This document shows, piece by piece, positions 55,249-64,000 of a stretch of DNA of 64,000 nucleotides. This DNA is from Ancistrus triradiatus. Its lineage: Eukaryota; Chordata; Actinopteri; Siluriformes; Loricariidae. Position 1 is the stretch's first letter; the number at the start of each line of letters is the position of its first letter. The DNA is taken from the NCBI GenBank assembly GCA_025084515.1, contig JAJAGP010000432.1, positions 74,501 to 138,500 on the forward strand. The letters run 5' to 3'. The notes beneath the pieces were generated by a model. The model saw only the letters and a list, made by a program, of their open reading frames with translations. It had not been told where the DNA came from and did no database searches. The translations under genes and the position numbers were made by a program.

Positions 55249-56266
55249 CACTGGTGCTTGAAAGGTTGTGAACCCTTTAGAATTTTCTATATTTCTGCAT
55301 AAATATGACCTAAAACATCATCGGATTTTCACACAAGTCCTTAAAGTAGATAAAGAGAACCCAGTTAAACAAATGAGACAAAAATATTATACTTGGTGAT
55401 TTATTTATTGAGGGAAAATGATCCAATATTACAATTAGTGAGTGGGCAAAAGTAGTGTGAACCTTTGCTTTCAGTATCTGGTGTGATCCCCCTGTGCAGC
55501 AAGAAATGCCAACTAAACGTTCCTAAATACGTTTCAGTAACTGTTTGATTCAGTCCTGTCCCTGCACACCAGCTTGGAGGAATTTTTAGGCCCATTTCCT
55601 CCATACAGAACAGCTTCAGCTCTGGGATTGTTGGTGGGTTTCCTCACATTAACTGCTCAATTCAGGTCCTTCCATCAAACATTTTGATTGTGGAAGATTT
55701 GTGGCCTTGGCCATGTCAAAACATTAAACTTTATTCTTCTTTAACCATTCTTGGGTTTTAGCAATTAGAATGACTTGTGTTGCTGAGGGTCATTGTCTTG
55801 CTGCATGACCCACCTTCTCTTGAGATTCAGTTTATGGACAGATGTTCCTGACATTTTCCTTCCTTTAGAATTATCTGATATAATTCAGAATTCATTGTTC
55901 CCATCAATGATGGCATAGCATTGTCTTGGCCCAGGATGCAGCAGCAAAACAGGGCCCAAAACCATGATACTACCACCACCATGTGTTCACAGATGGGATA
56001 AGGTTCTTATGCTGGAATCAGCGTTTTTCCTTTCTGTCAAACCATAACGCTTTTCTTTTTAAACCAAAAAGTTCTATTTGGTCTCATCGCGTCCATAAAA
56101 CATTCTTGCCAATAGCCTTCTGGTTTGTCCCATGGTGATTTTTAGCAAACCTGCAGATGAGCAGCAATTCTTTCTTTTTGGAGGGGAGTGGCTTTCTCTT
56201 TGCAACCCTCCCATTCACACCATTGTTGTTCAGTGTTCTTCTGATGGAGGACTCATGAACATTAAC
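55249..56266 (-). mobile_element. Tc1-A copy 6, indel-rich, 3'-truncated
   Basis: The left end after TA (55247-55248) reads cactggtgcttg. Minus-strand transposase remnants run to 56266, where homology stops. There are unusually many one-base insertions relative to other copies. The third catalytic codon reads Lys (plus 'ttt' 55683-55685). Confidence 0.85.
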
Positions 56267-56430
56267 CACTGTATGTAAGCATACTTGTCTGGTTCCTCTG
56301 TGCAAACAGACCTCTGATGATATTTAATTATTAGTGGTAACAGCTTCAATATGTGATTTGTATAACATCTTTATTCACTGAAATGATTTTGCCAAAGCCT
56401 TATATTTTACGCTCTCATGCGGGGACACCC

Positions 56431-56771
56431 CTCATCTGCTTGCGCTACCACAGACCCAGACTTGAGCAACTCAAAACTCTAGCTAGATGGAACAAAAGAC
56501 CGACTTGTTACCTTGGTCGGCATGGTGATACGATAAGGGTGGGTAGCACTTGGATTATGCAGACTTGGGAACCAGAGTAGTGGTTGCCAAGCCTCTCTGG
56601 CTCATAGACCACCTCTGGTGAGGAGATGGAGCTTCCTATTGTGCTTTCTCTCTCCTGCTGCCTCTGTCCCACACTCTAGGGTTTCGTCAAGACTCGCAGG
56701 TCTTTCCTTGAGTCTTAATCTTAGTCTGTCTTTCTCTAGGGGATGTGTCTGTGGTAGAGCAAGTAGACCAG
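56431..56771. mobile_element. MITE with diverged about 27-bp TIRs
   Basis: ctcatctgcttgcgctacca at 56431 is inverted with some mismatches at 56745-56771 (RC gtctacttgctctaccacag). A single arm also lies at 47510. Interior non-coding. Confidence 0.55.
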
Positions 56772-56907
56772 TGTTGTCCATTTGACCCGAGGGTTGTTTA
56801 ATGGACATAAGAAGATTACACTTAGAGTTTAATGCATTCAAGGACATGTAAGCAGATATCCCACCCTGGAAAAACTCATTTCAGGGAGGTATCATTAACA
56901 CCCCAAC

Positions 56908-57070
56908 TGTCAGGAATGCTCGAACACAGAGGTGGAATCAAATGCAGGTTTATTCAAAAACACCAACTGATCTTCTTCGACGCCTTTTATGCTGAACGGA
57001 AGCGGCAACCTAGTATTCAGGTGACGGCGCCCTCTGCTGGCGCGGATGCGAATCTGCGGCTACCCTGACA
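56908..57070 (-). repeat. Gypsy-2 3' LTR, internally deleted
   Basis: 163 bp against 354 for the other LTR. The missing 191 bp run from the aaaaaca after the poly(A) signal (aataaa, minus, 56949-56954) to the ccaactgatc beyond the predicted transcription start. A 2-bp 'ca' microhomology lies at the junction. TATA-like sequence is retained. Confidence 0.93.
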
Positions 57071-57642
57071 TTACCCCTCCCCTGACGGGCGGCCCCTGCC
57101 GACCGTGCATCTCTCTGAGGACGACCCCTGGGCCGAGGAGCGGGACGACCGGGGAAGTCGCGGTGGAAGTCCGCGATAAGCGACGGGTCAAGAATGTCAT
57201 GGGCCGAGACCCACGCACGCTCTTCAGGACCATAACCCTCCCAATCCACTAGATACTGCAAACGCCCTGCCCGACACCTGGAATCGAGCAGTCGGCTCAC
57301 ACTGTAGGCCAGAGAGCCGTCCACCTCCAGCGGCGGGGGAGGTTCCAACCCCTGCGACTGACCCTGGGAGGAGGAATGGAAAGGTTTGAGCAACGACACG
57401 TGAACGTGGGAGCAATGCGGTAAGTTACGCGGCCAATTGCAGACAGTAAAGCTACAGGGATTGAACTTGCTTGAGCACCTTGAAAGGCCAATGTATCTGG
57501 GACTTAACTTTTTACACGGCGGAACAGTTTTCAGTTTCAGGGTCCCTGGTTGACAAACCACACCATTGTCACCGGGTCTGAACGCCTCCAAAAAACCTTC
57601 GATGACGGTTGGCCTGTAAGCGCTGCCCTCTTTGCCCTGCAC
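57010..57642 (-). CDS. pol: Gypsy-2 integrase C-terminus with chromodomain
   Basis: 210 open codons. A 'KLSPRYIG' piece of the GPY/F module is followed by some scrambled residues, then a chromodomain at 112-162 (AYSVSRLLDSR, YLVDWEGYGPEERAWV) with the expected aromatic residues. A basic tail follows. The last 20 residues and the stop codon are encoded inside the 3' LTR (57010-57070). The start shown is not natural. Confidence 0.85.
   Translation of the reverse strand: MQGKEGSAYRPTVIEGFLEAFRPGDNGVVCQPGTLKLKTVPPCKKLSPRYIGLSRCSSKFNPCSFTVCNWPRNLPHCSHVHVSLLKPFHSSSQGQSQGLEPPPPLEVDGSLAYSVSRLLDSRCRAGRLQYLVDWEGYGPEERAWVSAHDILDPSLIADFHRDFPGRPAPRPRGRPQRDARSAGAARQGRGNVRVAADSHPRQQRAPSPEY
57071..57084 (-). 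other. Polypurine tract of Gypsy-2
   Basis: AGGGGAGGGG (minus) a few bases before the 3' LTR, inside the translated pol tail. Confidence 0.75.
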
Positions 57643-57829
57643 TCCTCCTTATCCAGCAGTCATTCCACTGCTGGAACGTAAGACGGCTCTCCGGACCAGG
57701 GTAGGGAGGGAGGAAAACCAATGGCGGTTGGGATAAACCCTAGGACACATTGCAAAGGAGTTAGCACTGTCGATGAAACTCCGTAGGGTTTGGGGCGTAC
57801 TCTACCCATGTATGTACCGAAACCCACTT

Positions 57830-59220
57830 CATGGCTTTGTTTTTTTTTTTGTGTTGTTTCTTTTGGTGTTTGTTTGTGTTTTGTGTTCGGTTTTTTTGTA
57901 TTTTGGTTGTTTTGGGGCGTTTTTTATTTTTTTTCTTTTGTTGTTTTTTTTAGGTCTCATTGTTTTTTTTGGTATTTTGTCTTTTTGTTTTCTTTTTGTT
58001 TTTAGTTTTGATTGTTTTTCGATTTTTTTTTTTTTATTTTTTTTTTGTTTTAGTTTTTTCTTTTGTTTTGTTTTTTATTGTGTTTTAATTATTTTGGGTA
58101 TTTTCTTTTTTTATTTATTGTTGTCTTTTGGTATTTTTTTTGTTGTTTTGTTGATTTTTTTTTTGTGTTTTTTTTTTTCTTTTTTTATTGTTTTTTATTT
58201 TTTTTTTATTTTGTTGGATGGTGCTATGTTTTTTGAATTGGTTTTGTTTTTTTTTGTTGTTTTGTTTTTTTTGTTTCGTTTTGGTTGTGGGTATCTTTTT
58301 TTTTGTTGTTGTAGTAGTTTTTGTTTTTTTGTTTTGTATTTTTTTCTTTGTTTTATTGTTGGTGTTTTTTTGATTTTTTTTTGTTTCTTTTTCGTTTTTT
58401 TTTTGTATCGGGTTTTTTTGGCTTTGTATTTTTATTTTTTTTTCTTTTATTTGTCTATTTTTGGTGATTGGAGATCTTGGTTTTTTTTTTTTTTATTTGA
58501 TGTTTGGATTGTTTTATTTTTTTCTTTTTATTTGAGTTTGTTTTTTTTCTTTTTTTTGGTGTTTCGTGGTTATGTTTTTCTTTTGTTTTGTTTCGTCTTT
58601 TGTATTTTTTTTGATTTTTTTTGTGTGGGTGGTTTGGTGAGGGGTTGGTATTGCGGTTGGGGTTGTTGTTGAGGCTGGATGGGTGGGCGTTGGTGATGTT
58701 TCTGATACCGTTTTTTTGTTGTTGGATTTCTTATTTTTTGTTTTCTTTTTTTTTGTGTGTTTTAGTGACTTGCGTCATTTAGTTTTTGTTTTTTGTTTGT
58801 GTTTTATTGTTGGTTGGTGGAGGATTTTGTTGTTTTGGTTTTTTGTTTTTTTTTTTTTTTTAATTTGTTCTTGGTCCTTTTTTTGACCTTTTCGTTTGTT
58901 TTTTTGATATGAGTTTTTTTTGTTTTTTTGTGTGGGGGGGTGTGGGGTTTTGGCTCTTTGTACCTTTAAGAGCGATAGCGGCGTGAGATGGGGCTGTGGC
59001 TGTTCGGTTGTGTTTTTGGTTTGGTCGGGGATTGCTGGATTTTTGTTTGGGTACTTTGTTTTTGTTTTTTTAAGATTTTTTTTTTTTGTTGGTCTTGCTG
59101 GGGGGGTTTTTAGGGGTAGCTGTATATCTTGGGGTTTAGTTTCGGATTTGGTGTTTTTTTTTGCACTTTTTTTAGTGCTTTTTTTTTGTTTTTTTATTTT
59201 TTTTGGTTTTTGTGGCTGCC
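57830..59220. repeat. 1.4-kb T/G-rich tract replacing integrase sequence
   Basis: The + strand consists almost entirely of T and G, with long T runs and scarce A and C. Its long open frame (57773-58672) is a Phe/Leu/Val/Cys string due to composition and is not a gene. There is no obvious repeat period. It sits where the integrase N-terminal and core-to-chromodomain region should be. Confidence 0.85.
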
Positions 59221-59429
59221 TCGGCCATCTACCACATACCCCACCGCGCTTACCGTTATCTTTTTTCCTTGCTCAAGAAACCCTGGAGAGTGAACAAACG
59301 TGGGAGGGCGAGGGAGCAGCAGAAAACGGGGGAGAAAAGAGAGAGAAAGAAAGAGAGGCGAAGACAAAGGTAATAGAGCGGAAATAAAGAGAGATAGGAA
59401 AAGGAACAAAAAGAGGGGAACAATCGAAC

Positions 59430-59640
59430 TGAGGATACCTCCCAATCTCCTGGTTCCCCATTCGTGTCCGTCTGTCCATTCGACTGGGGATGATAAACTG
59501 ATGAGAGACAGACTTAATCTCAAGCTTTTTTGCAAAACTCCTCCCAAACACGGGAGGTAAACTGCGGGACCTCGATCAGACACTATTTCTTCGGGGAATC
59601 CCGAATAAACTAAAAACCCAAATCCACTAAACACTCAAGA
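59430..59640 (-). pseudogene. pol: Gypsy-2 integrase core fragment
   Basis: Minus strand, frames 59634-59194 and 59551-59273: 'SGFPEEIVSDRGP' with the second catalytic Asp, then after a frameshift 'KKLEIK' and traces of the N-G-Q-T-E-R block with the third acidic residue. Flanked on both sides by biased-composition sequence. Confidence 0.75.
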
Positions 59641-60399
59641 CTCAGCCGTTTCTATAGCATTGGGGAGTTTTAGGTAGTGGCAACTAACCGACACGACTGG
59701 AGAAACCGTTTCAACTATCACCAGGATTACAGTCTTACCCTGGGAGGTAGGCAGGTCAGTGATGAATTCTATCCCCAGATTTGACCAGGGACGCTGAGCG
59801 AATAAGTACCAACGGTTCCAACAACCCCGCAGGCGCCCTGACGGCTAAGTGACGGAATGCGGGGGAGAGGAGAAAAGGGGCGGGGGACGAATACAGGGGA
59901 AAATGCGAAAGGGACAAGGAAAAAAGAAGAAGGAGAAAGAGAGCGAAAGAACCACTACGAAATACCGGGGCAGTGGTGAAATTGGACTTGTAAAAGAAGC
60001 ACAAGGGGGGAAGAACAAGGGGAGAAAGAAAGTGAAGGGCGCGAGGACGATTGGGAAAAGGGGTGGGACTATGGATTGTCCTCTAATGACCTGGTTTCCT
60101 AAAAGAGGACGGAACAAATTCCCTATCTAGACGGACACTTGGACGGAGGCGGTTCCACCCGCTGGCCCTCTCGTATCTGATTCAAAGAATATCCCAGCCT
60201 TATATGGGTCTTTCAAAAACATTCTGGTCCCAAGACTTTGCAGGAGGATCCTCCACCCGGCTGACTCCCCTATGCGGGACAAGAGCCGTCTTTTTTTTTC
60301 CCGTTCTTGGCGCCTGCAAACGATAATGGACAATGGTAAAGTTTAAACCGGGTGGTGAAAACATTGCCCACCTCGCTTGTTTGGGTTCAATCGTCTATC

Positions 60400-61080
60400 T
60401 GTTCTAAAGTACTTCCAGATTCTTATGATCAGTTAGTACTAAGAAACGGGTGGGTTCGCCCCCATCGAGCCAATGCCTCCACTCTTCCTAAGGCCAAGCT
60501 TAATGGCCAGTAGCTTCCCCGATAACACGACACACAATAGTTAACGCCTCATCCCGGACTAAAGCTAGCTTAAGTGAATAAAAAGCACGATGGGTACAGG
60601 TTCGACGGGCGTACCCGACCGTTGAGGACAAGATGGCGTGCCCCAAACCCCGGTAGAAGAAGCGTCCACCTCTACAATGAGAGGGTAGCCAGGGATCTGG
60701 CAACCTTAGAAATTGACAGAGCTTTGTGAACCGGGTGCTTTCAGCTTTGCAAAACGCCATCCTCGGGTCGTCGTCCGACCAGCTAAGACTTTTCGATGCA
60801 CCTTCACAGGGAAGTCCAAGGGGGCCCCTCCACGGTACCTTAAAGTTCTGATAAACCGACATTAAAACTTGGCAAACCCGAGAAGCCTCTGTAATTCCTT
60901 TAATTAGTGGCTGGCCTCGGGTCTGCCAGTTCTACCCCTGTCCGCTTTAACCTTATCTTTTTTTTCCTTGCTCACGCCCTGCGTGGTTAATCATGTACCC
61001 AGGAATTGCACTTGTGACACGTGAAATTCACATTTCTCACCTTTAACAAACAACCTGTTCTCCCGGAGCCTAGACAGTAC
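60400..61080 (-). pseudogene. pol: Gypsy-2 RT thumb/RNase H remnant
   Basis: Fragments in different frames: 'LRENRLFVKGEKCEFHV' just below 61080, and at 60862-60500 pieces such as 'RMAFCK', 'LPDP' and 'AFYS.KL' in broken register. Indels occur every few dozen bases. Confidence 0.65.
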
Positions 61081-61743
61081 CTATTTTACATGACGTATAT
61101 GTTCTTCTACGTTGTGTGAATACACCAATATGTCATCTATGTATACAATAACAAAACGGTCAATCATGTCACGTAGTACATCGTTCATAAGTGCCTGAAA
61201 TACCGAGGGGGCAATAGCCAGTCCATAGGGCATCACTGTATACTCGTAATGACCCCGGGTTGTAATGAAAGCAGTCTTCCATTCGTCGCCTTCCCGGATC
61301 CTAACCAAATTATATGCACTACGCAAATCTAATTTGGTAAAAATTGTTGCCCCCCTCAACTGCTCCAGAGCCACCGGTACCAAAGGTAATGGATATTTAT
61401 ACTTTACCGACACGGAGTTTAGTCCTTGGTAATCAATGCAAGGTCTTAGTCCCCCATCCTTCTTCTTAACGAAGAAGAAGCTCGCAGCCGCTGGAGAGGT
61501 AGATGGTCGAATGTAACCCAAGCGTAGGGCTTCTTCCACATAGCTCTCTAAGGCCACCGTCTCTGCCTGAGACAATGGGTACATCCTGCAGCGAGGAGGA
61601 CTAAGACCTGGAAGTAGTTCAATCGCACAGTCACCTGATCGATGGGGAGGCAGCACACGAGCTGCATCCGTAGTGAAGACTTCCTGAAAGCTATGGTAAC
61701 AGTCTGGTATCTGCTGACCCCTCTCCTGGTCGGGGCTCTCCAC
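61081..61743 (-). CDS. pol: Gypsy-2 reverse transcriptase, N-terminal and palm
   Basis: 220 codons. FFFVKKKDGGLRPCIDY (90-105), KLDLRSAYN with catalytic D139, MPYGLAIAP, then Y-I-D-D at 201-204 with the other two catalytic Asp. It ends at TAG right after the 'EEHIRHV' block, where related RTs continue, so the stop is premature. The Met shown is internal to a former pol polyprotein. Polymerase motifs are complete, but thumb, connection and RNase H are cut off. Confidence 0.88.
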   Translation of the reverse strand: MESPDQERGQQIPDCYHSFQEVFTTDAARVLPPHRSGDCAIELLPGLSPPRCRMYPLSQAETVALESYVEEALRLGYIRPSTSPAAASFFFVKKKDGGLRPCIDYQGLNSVSVKYKYPLPLVPVALEQLRGATIFTKLDLRSAYNLVRIREGDEWKTAFITTRGHYEYTVMPYGLAIAPSVFQALMNDVLRDMIDRFVIVYIDDILVYSHNVEEHIRHVK

Positions 61744-62001
61744 CTGTGTAGCCAGAAATGGTAGGGATATACGGTTTTGGAAGCACTCGTTGCTCCATTG
61801 CGTTACCTCATTCCGGCGCCAGTCAACGACTGGAGAATGCCGAACCAGCCAAGGATACCCCAGTATGATGTCATGTTTTGGAGCCGTTATGACCAGCGCG
61901 AGATCTCCTCTTCATTGGCAAATACCTGTTTCGCAATTCTCAGTTTGTCTGTTTGCTTCCCCCACTGAGCTGGCTCCCCAAGGTCCCTCCCGTCCACAGC
62001 C
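61744..62001 (-). pseudogene. Gypsy-2 protease C-terminal part and linker, out of frame
   Basis: The conserved I-I-L-G-Y-P-W-L block is readable on the minus strand at about 61845-61870, but not in frame with either gag or the RT frame. Confidence 0.7.
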
Positions 62002-63099
62002 TTAAGAACCAGGGGAGTGGGGAGTAACAAGTCTAGTCAATGGTATTTGGTGTTCCTCTGCCACCGTCCGGTTAATGAAGTTCCCTGCTGCTCCCGAGTC
62101 GTTGAGTGCTGTAAGGGAGGTAGAACCCGTTTCCCATAGTAGCTGTACTTGCAAACACATGCTCTTAGTACTGGTATCAGGTGGTATCATGGCACTCACC
62201 TCCAGGTGCATAGCCGCCCCAGGCCTCTCTGGGCAAACGGCACATCGATGACCTGCGTTCCCGCAGTAGAAGCACAGTTGCTCTCTAGCACGTCGCTGTC
62301 GCTCCTGCTCAGGTAGGTGGGTTCTGCCTACTTCCATGGGCTCGGGTTCTGACTCTGGTAGTTCTCGTGGACTCCCAGACCCCTCTGCTGACCGTAAGGA
62401 CCTTCTCGACCGAAGCTGGTTGTCGAAGACGATGGCCAGATTTATATAGTCCTCCAGAGACAGCGTTGCCCCCTGCACCGCGAGCTCATCCTGGAGATCT
62501 GGGCGTAGACCGTTCTTAAACAAGGTCAGGAGAGCAGGTGGATTCCAGTCACTCCCTGCAGCTAGAGTCCGGAACTCAAGAGCATACTCTGCTGCTCTGC
62601 TTTTGCCTTGTCGAATGTTCACCAGACGCGCCCCTATGTCTCCTCCAGCCGATGGATGATCAAAAACTTCTTTAAACAGTGAATAAAACTTAGCCTCTGA
62701 CAGTAGTGCATCGCTGTTTTGGGACCACAATGCCGTGGCCCATTGTTTACCTCTCCCGGTGAGGAAAGAGATCACGAAGTGAATTTTATCAATGTCTCTC
62801 CGGAATTGTTCCAGGTGATGTTCAATATAAATGCTGCAATGCATCAAAAATTCTTTGCAAGAATCCAAAGAGCCGTCGTACCTTTCTGGTAGTGCAACAT
62901 GCAGTGCTGAGGAACTCACACCCGCAAACGGGAGAGCCGATGATCCTGCTGGAGGCGTGGAGACCGCAGCCTCAGGCATAGCGGCGTTGTCGGGTAAAGG
63001 CGGAACCGTCCGGAGGATCAATTCCTGTAGCAAACGCGCTACTTCCTCCATCTTTTGCTCCAGTCGCGTCAACCGATCCGCCAAACCTGCTGATTCCAT
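62002..63099 (-). CDS. gag: Gypsy-2 gag with start of protease
   Basis: 365 codons. ATG 16 nt after the 5' LTR, so the start is well supported. Residues 5-30 are a predicted coiled coil. 70-230 match the retrotransposon gag fold (ALPERYDG, GRGKQWA, AAEYALEFRTLA). A CCHC nucleocapsid knuckle uses C276, C279, H284, C289, and the protease active site D334-S335-G336 follows. The frame then stops at 62002. The protease C-terminal part (LGYPWL and a V-D-W block) lies in another frame at about 61780-61890, so a frameshift lies near 62000. This is the cleanest coding stretch of the element. Confidence 0.9.
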   Translation of the reverse strand: MESAGLADRLTRLEQKMEEVARLLQELILRTVPPLPDNAAMPEAAVSTPPAGSSALPFAGVSSSALHVALPERYDGSLDSCKEFLMHCSIYIEHHLEQFRRDIDKIHFVISFLTGRGKQWATALWSQNSDALLSEAKFYSLFKEVFDHPSAGGDIGARLVNIRQGKSRAAEYALEFRTLAAGSDWNPPALLTLFKNGLRPDLQDELAVQGATLSLEDYINLAIVFDNQLRSRRSLRSAEGSGSPRELPESEPEPMEVGRTHLPEQERQRRAREQLCFYCGNAGHRCAVCPERPGAAMHLEVSAMIPPDTSTKSMCLQVQLLWETGSTSLTALNDSGAAGNFINRTVAEEHQIPLTRLVTPHSPGS

Positions 63100-63104
63100 G
63101 TCCG

Positions 63105-63113
63105 GCGAGGTCT
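63105..63113 (-). other. Predicted self-priming primer-binding site, Gypsy-2
   Basis: AGACCTCGC in the leader, two nt from the LTR, is the exact reverse complement of GCGAGGTCT at the predicted transcript 5' end (63352-63360). No tRNA-type TGG site is present. Spacing to LTR and to the gag ATG is the same as in Gypsy-1. Confidence 0.65.
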
Positions 63114-63115
63114 TC

Positions 63116-63469
63116 TGTCAGGAATGCTCGAACACAGAGGTGGAATCAAATGCAGGTTTATTCAAAAACAGGAAGCAAAAACGTGGTCAAAAACAAGCCG
63201 AGGTCAAAACCGGGAAATCCGTACAACCGAGCGTCAAAGCCAAAGGGATAACCAAAAAACCAGAAAGCCGTAGTCAGAACAGTAAGTCATAAGCCAGATC
63301 GCAAAATAACCACTTGAAATAACCACTCAGAAACGTACCAATAACTGGACGAGACCTCGCACCAACTGATCTTCTTCGACGCCTTTTATGCTGAACGGAA
63401 GCGGCAACCTAGTATTCAGGTGACGGCGCCCTCTGCTGGCGCGGATGCGAATCTGTGGCTACCCTGACA
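63116..63469 (-). repeat. Gypsy-2 5' LTR
   Basis: 354 bp. ATAAAA box on minus strand at 63384-63389, predicted start near 63360, AATAAA at 63157-63162. So U3 is about 109 bp and R-U5 about 245 bp. Confidence 0.93.
63384..63389 (-). promoter_or_regulatory. TATA-like box of Gypsy-2 5' LTR
   Basis: CATAAAAGG on the minus strand, 29 nt upstream of the self-primer complement (63352-63360). Confidence 0.65.
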
Positions 63470-63474
63470 CCAAC

Positions 63475-63789
63475 ATGTATTTTACAGTCATTTAATCCAC
63501 CATGGCAACACTGCCATTATTTTTTACCCCTATCAACTAGGGATAGACTTCAGTCTAGTCTGGGGTGGCGTGTTTTATATTGTATGTTTGGAACGCTCTG
63601 AAATAGCACAGTGAAGACTGTAGACTGAATGAAGACAAGTAGACTGTAAAGCCCCACCCACAGAGAAACCTCACAGGTCTACTGAGAGATCAATCAGGAT
63701 GCTCTCTTTGTCACACACTCATATGTGTATTTCTCTCTCTTTCTCACTTGCTTGCTCAAAAAAAAAGAAAGAAAAGATTTCTGGGATGG
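63475..63789. other. Spacer, no gene recognised
   Basis: Short region between Gypsy-2 and a SINE. Contains ctctcttt pyrimidine runs. Confidence 0.4.
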
Positions 63790-64000
63790 TCACATCACAG
63801 CAAGAAGGTCCTGTGTTCAATCCCAGGTGGTCCTTTCTGTGTGAAGTCTGTATGTCCTCCCTATGTGTGTGTGGGTTTACTCCGGGTACTTCAGTTCCCT
63901 CCCACGATCCAGACATGCGTGCTAATTGGTGTCTCCAAAGTGCCCCTAGTGTGTGAGTGTGTGTATGTGTTTGTCCTACAATGGATTGGCACCCTGTCTA
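63790..64000 (+). repeat. tRNA-derived SINE, cut by the window edge
   Basis: B-box-like 'gttcaatccc' at 63815-63824, then 'tgtatgtcctccctatgtgtgtgtgggtt', 'ccagacatgcgtgctaattgg' and 'caatggattggcaccctgtct'. Same family as 45931 and, reversed, 29838-32092. Confidence 0.85.

Larger units (their letters stand above)
56908..63469 (-). mobile_element. Gypsy-2: full-length Ty3/gypsy chromovirus, pol scrambled
   Basis: A 6.56-kb minus-strand LTR retrotransposon. Exact 5-bp target duplication ccaac (56903-56907, 63470-63474) and LTRs with TGTCAG/CTGACA termini. Order on the minus strand: 5' LTR, 16-nt leader, gag with zinc knuckle, protease, RT, RNase H remnant, integrase remnant, chromodomain, polypurine tract, 3' LTR. 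The shared LTR sequence differs at one of 163 positions, so insertion is young. Yet 57650-60960 is almost unreadable. Same architecture as Gypsy-1, but the sequences are clearly different families. Confidence 0.95.

Noticed and set aside
57773..58672. 299-codon open frame in the T/G-rich tract
   Set aside because: Nearly all Phe, Leu, Val and Cys. It is open only because A is rare on that strand. It overlaps the interior of Gypsy-2 on the opposite strand.

Overview
This is vertebrate, almost certainly teleost fish, DNA. The background is AT-rich and packed with (CA)n, (TA)n, (GATA)n and (ATT)n microsatellites. Tc1-like transposons with long inverted repeats, tRNA-derived SINEs, hAT-type MITEs and chromodomain Ty3/gypsy retrotransposons are all present. 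The SINE and Tc1 families look like those common in otophysan fishes such as catfishes and characins; that placement is an inference. I find no convincing host protein-coding gene. The window reads as a gene desert or intron built from layers of mobile elements.

Layout. 1-5 kb: a 692-bp MITE, a Tc1 remnant and a mariner-type MITE in single-copy DNA. 5-8.2 kb: two diverged copies of an unidentified ORF-bearing segment and a solo LTR with a target duplication. 8.4-14.9 kb: a complete but disabled Ty3/gypsy chromovirus on the minus strand (called Gypsy-1 here), with both LTRs and target duplications. 15-32 kb: a Tc1 graveyard with two main families. Tc1-A has ends beginning cagtggtgcttgaaag and Tc1-B has ends beginning cagtggggcaaaaaag. 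One Tc1 carries a solo LTR, and one SINE is split by several Tc1 insertions. 32-56 kb: microsatellites, SINEs, hAT-like elements, foldback MITEs and more degraded Tc1 copies. 56.9-63.5 kb: a second minus-strand chromovirus (Gypsy-2) with target duplications, near-identical LTRs and a scrambled integrase region containing a 1.4-kb T/G-rich tract.

The strongest observation is shared by the two retrotransposons. Neither has a tRNA-type primer-binding site. In each, the 16-nt leader between the 5' LTR and the gag ATG holds a 9-10-nt segment perfectly complementary to the predicted 5' end of the transcript, about 30 nt downstream of a TATA box. This is the signature expected for self-primed reverse transcription, known from the yeast element Tf1 and proposed for its sushi relatives. 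Both elements also end pol inside the 3' LTR, and both have lost the self-primer sequence from the 3' LTR.

Among Tc1-A copies, three of the five readable at that site carry Lys instead of the third catalytic acidic residue, which suggests a catalytically dead subfamily moved in trans. All coordinates and motifs were read by eye. Family names rest on recognised motifs, not on database searches.
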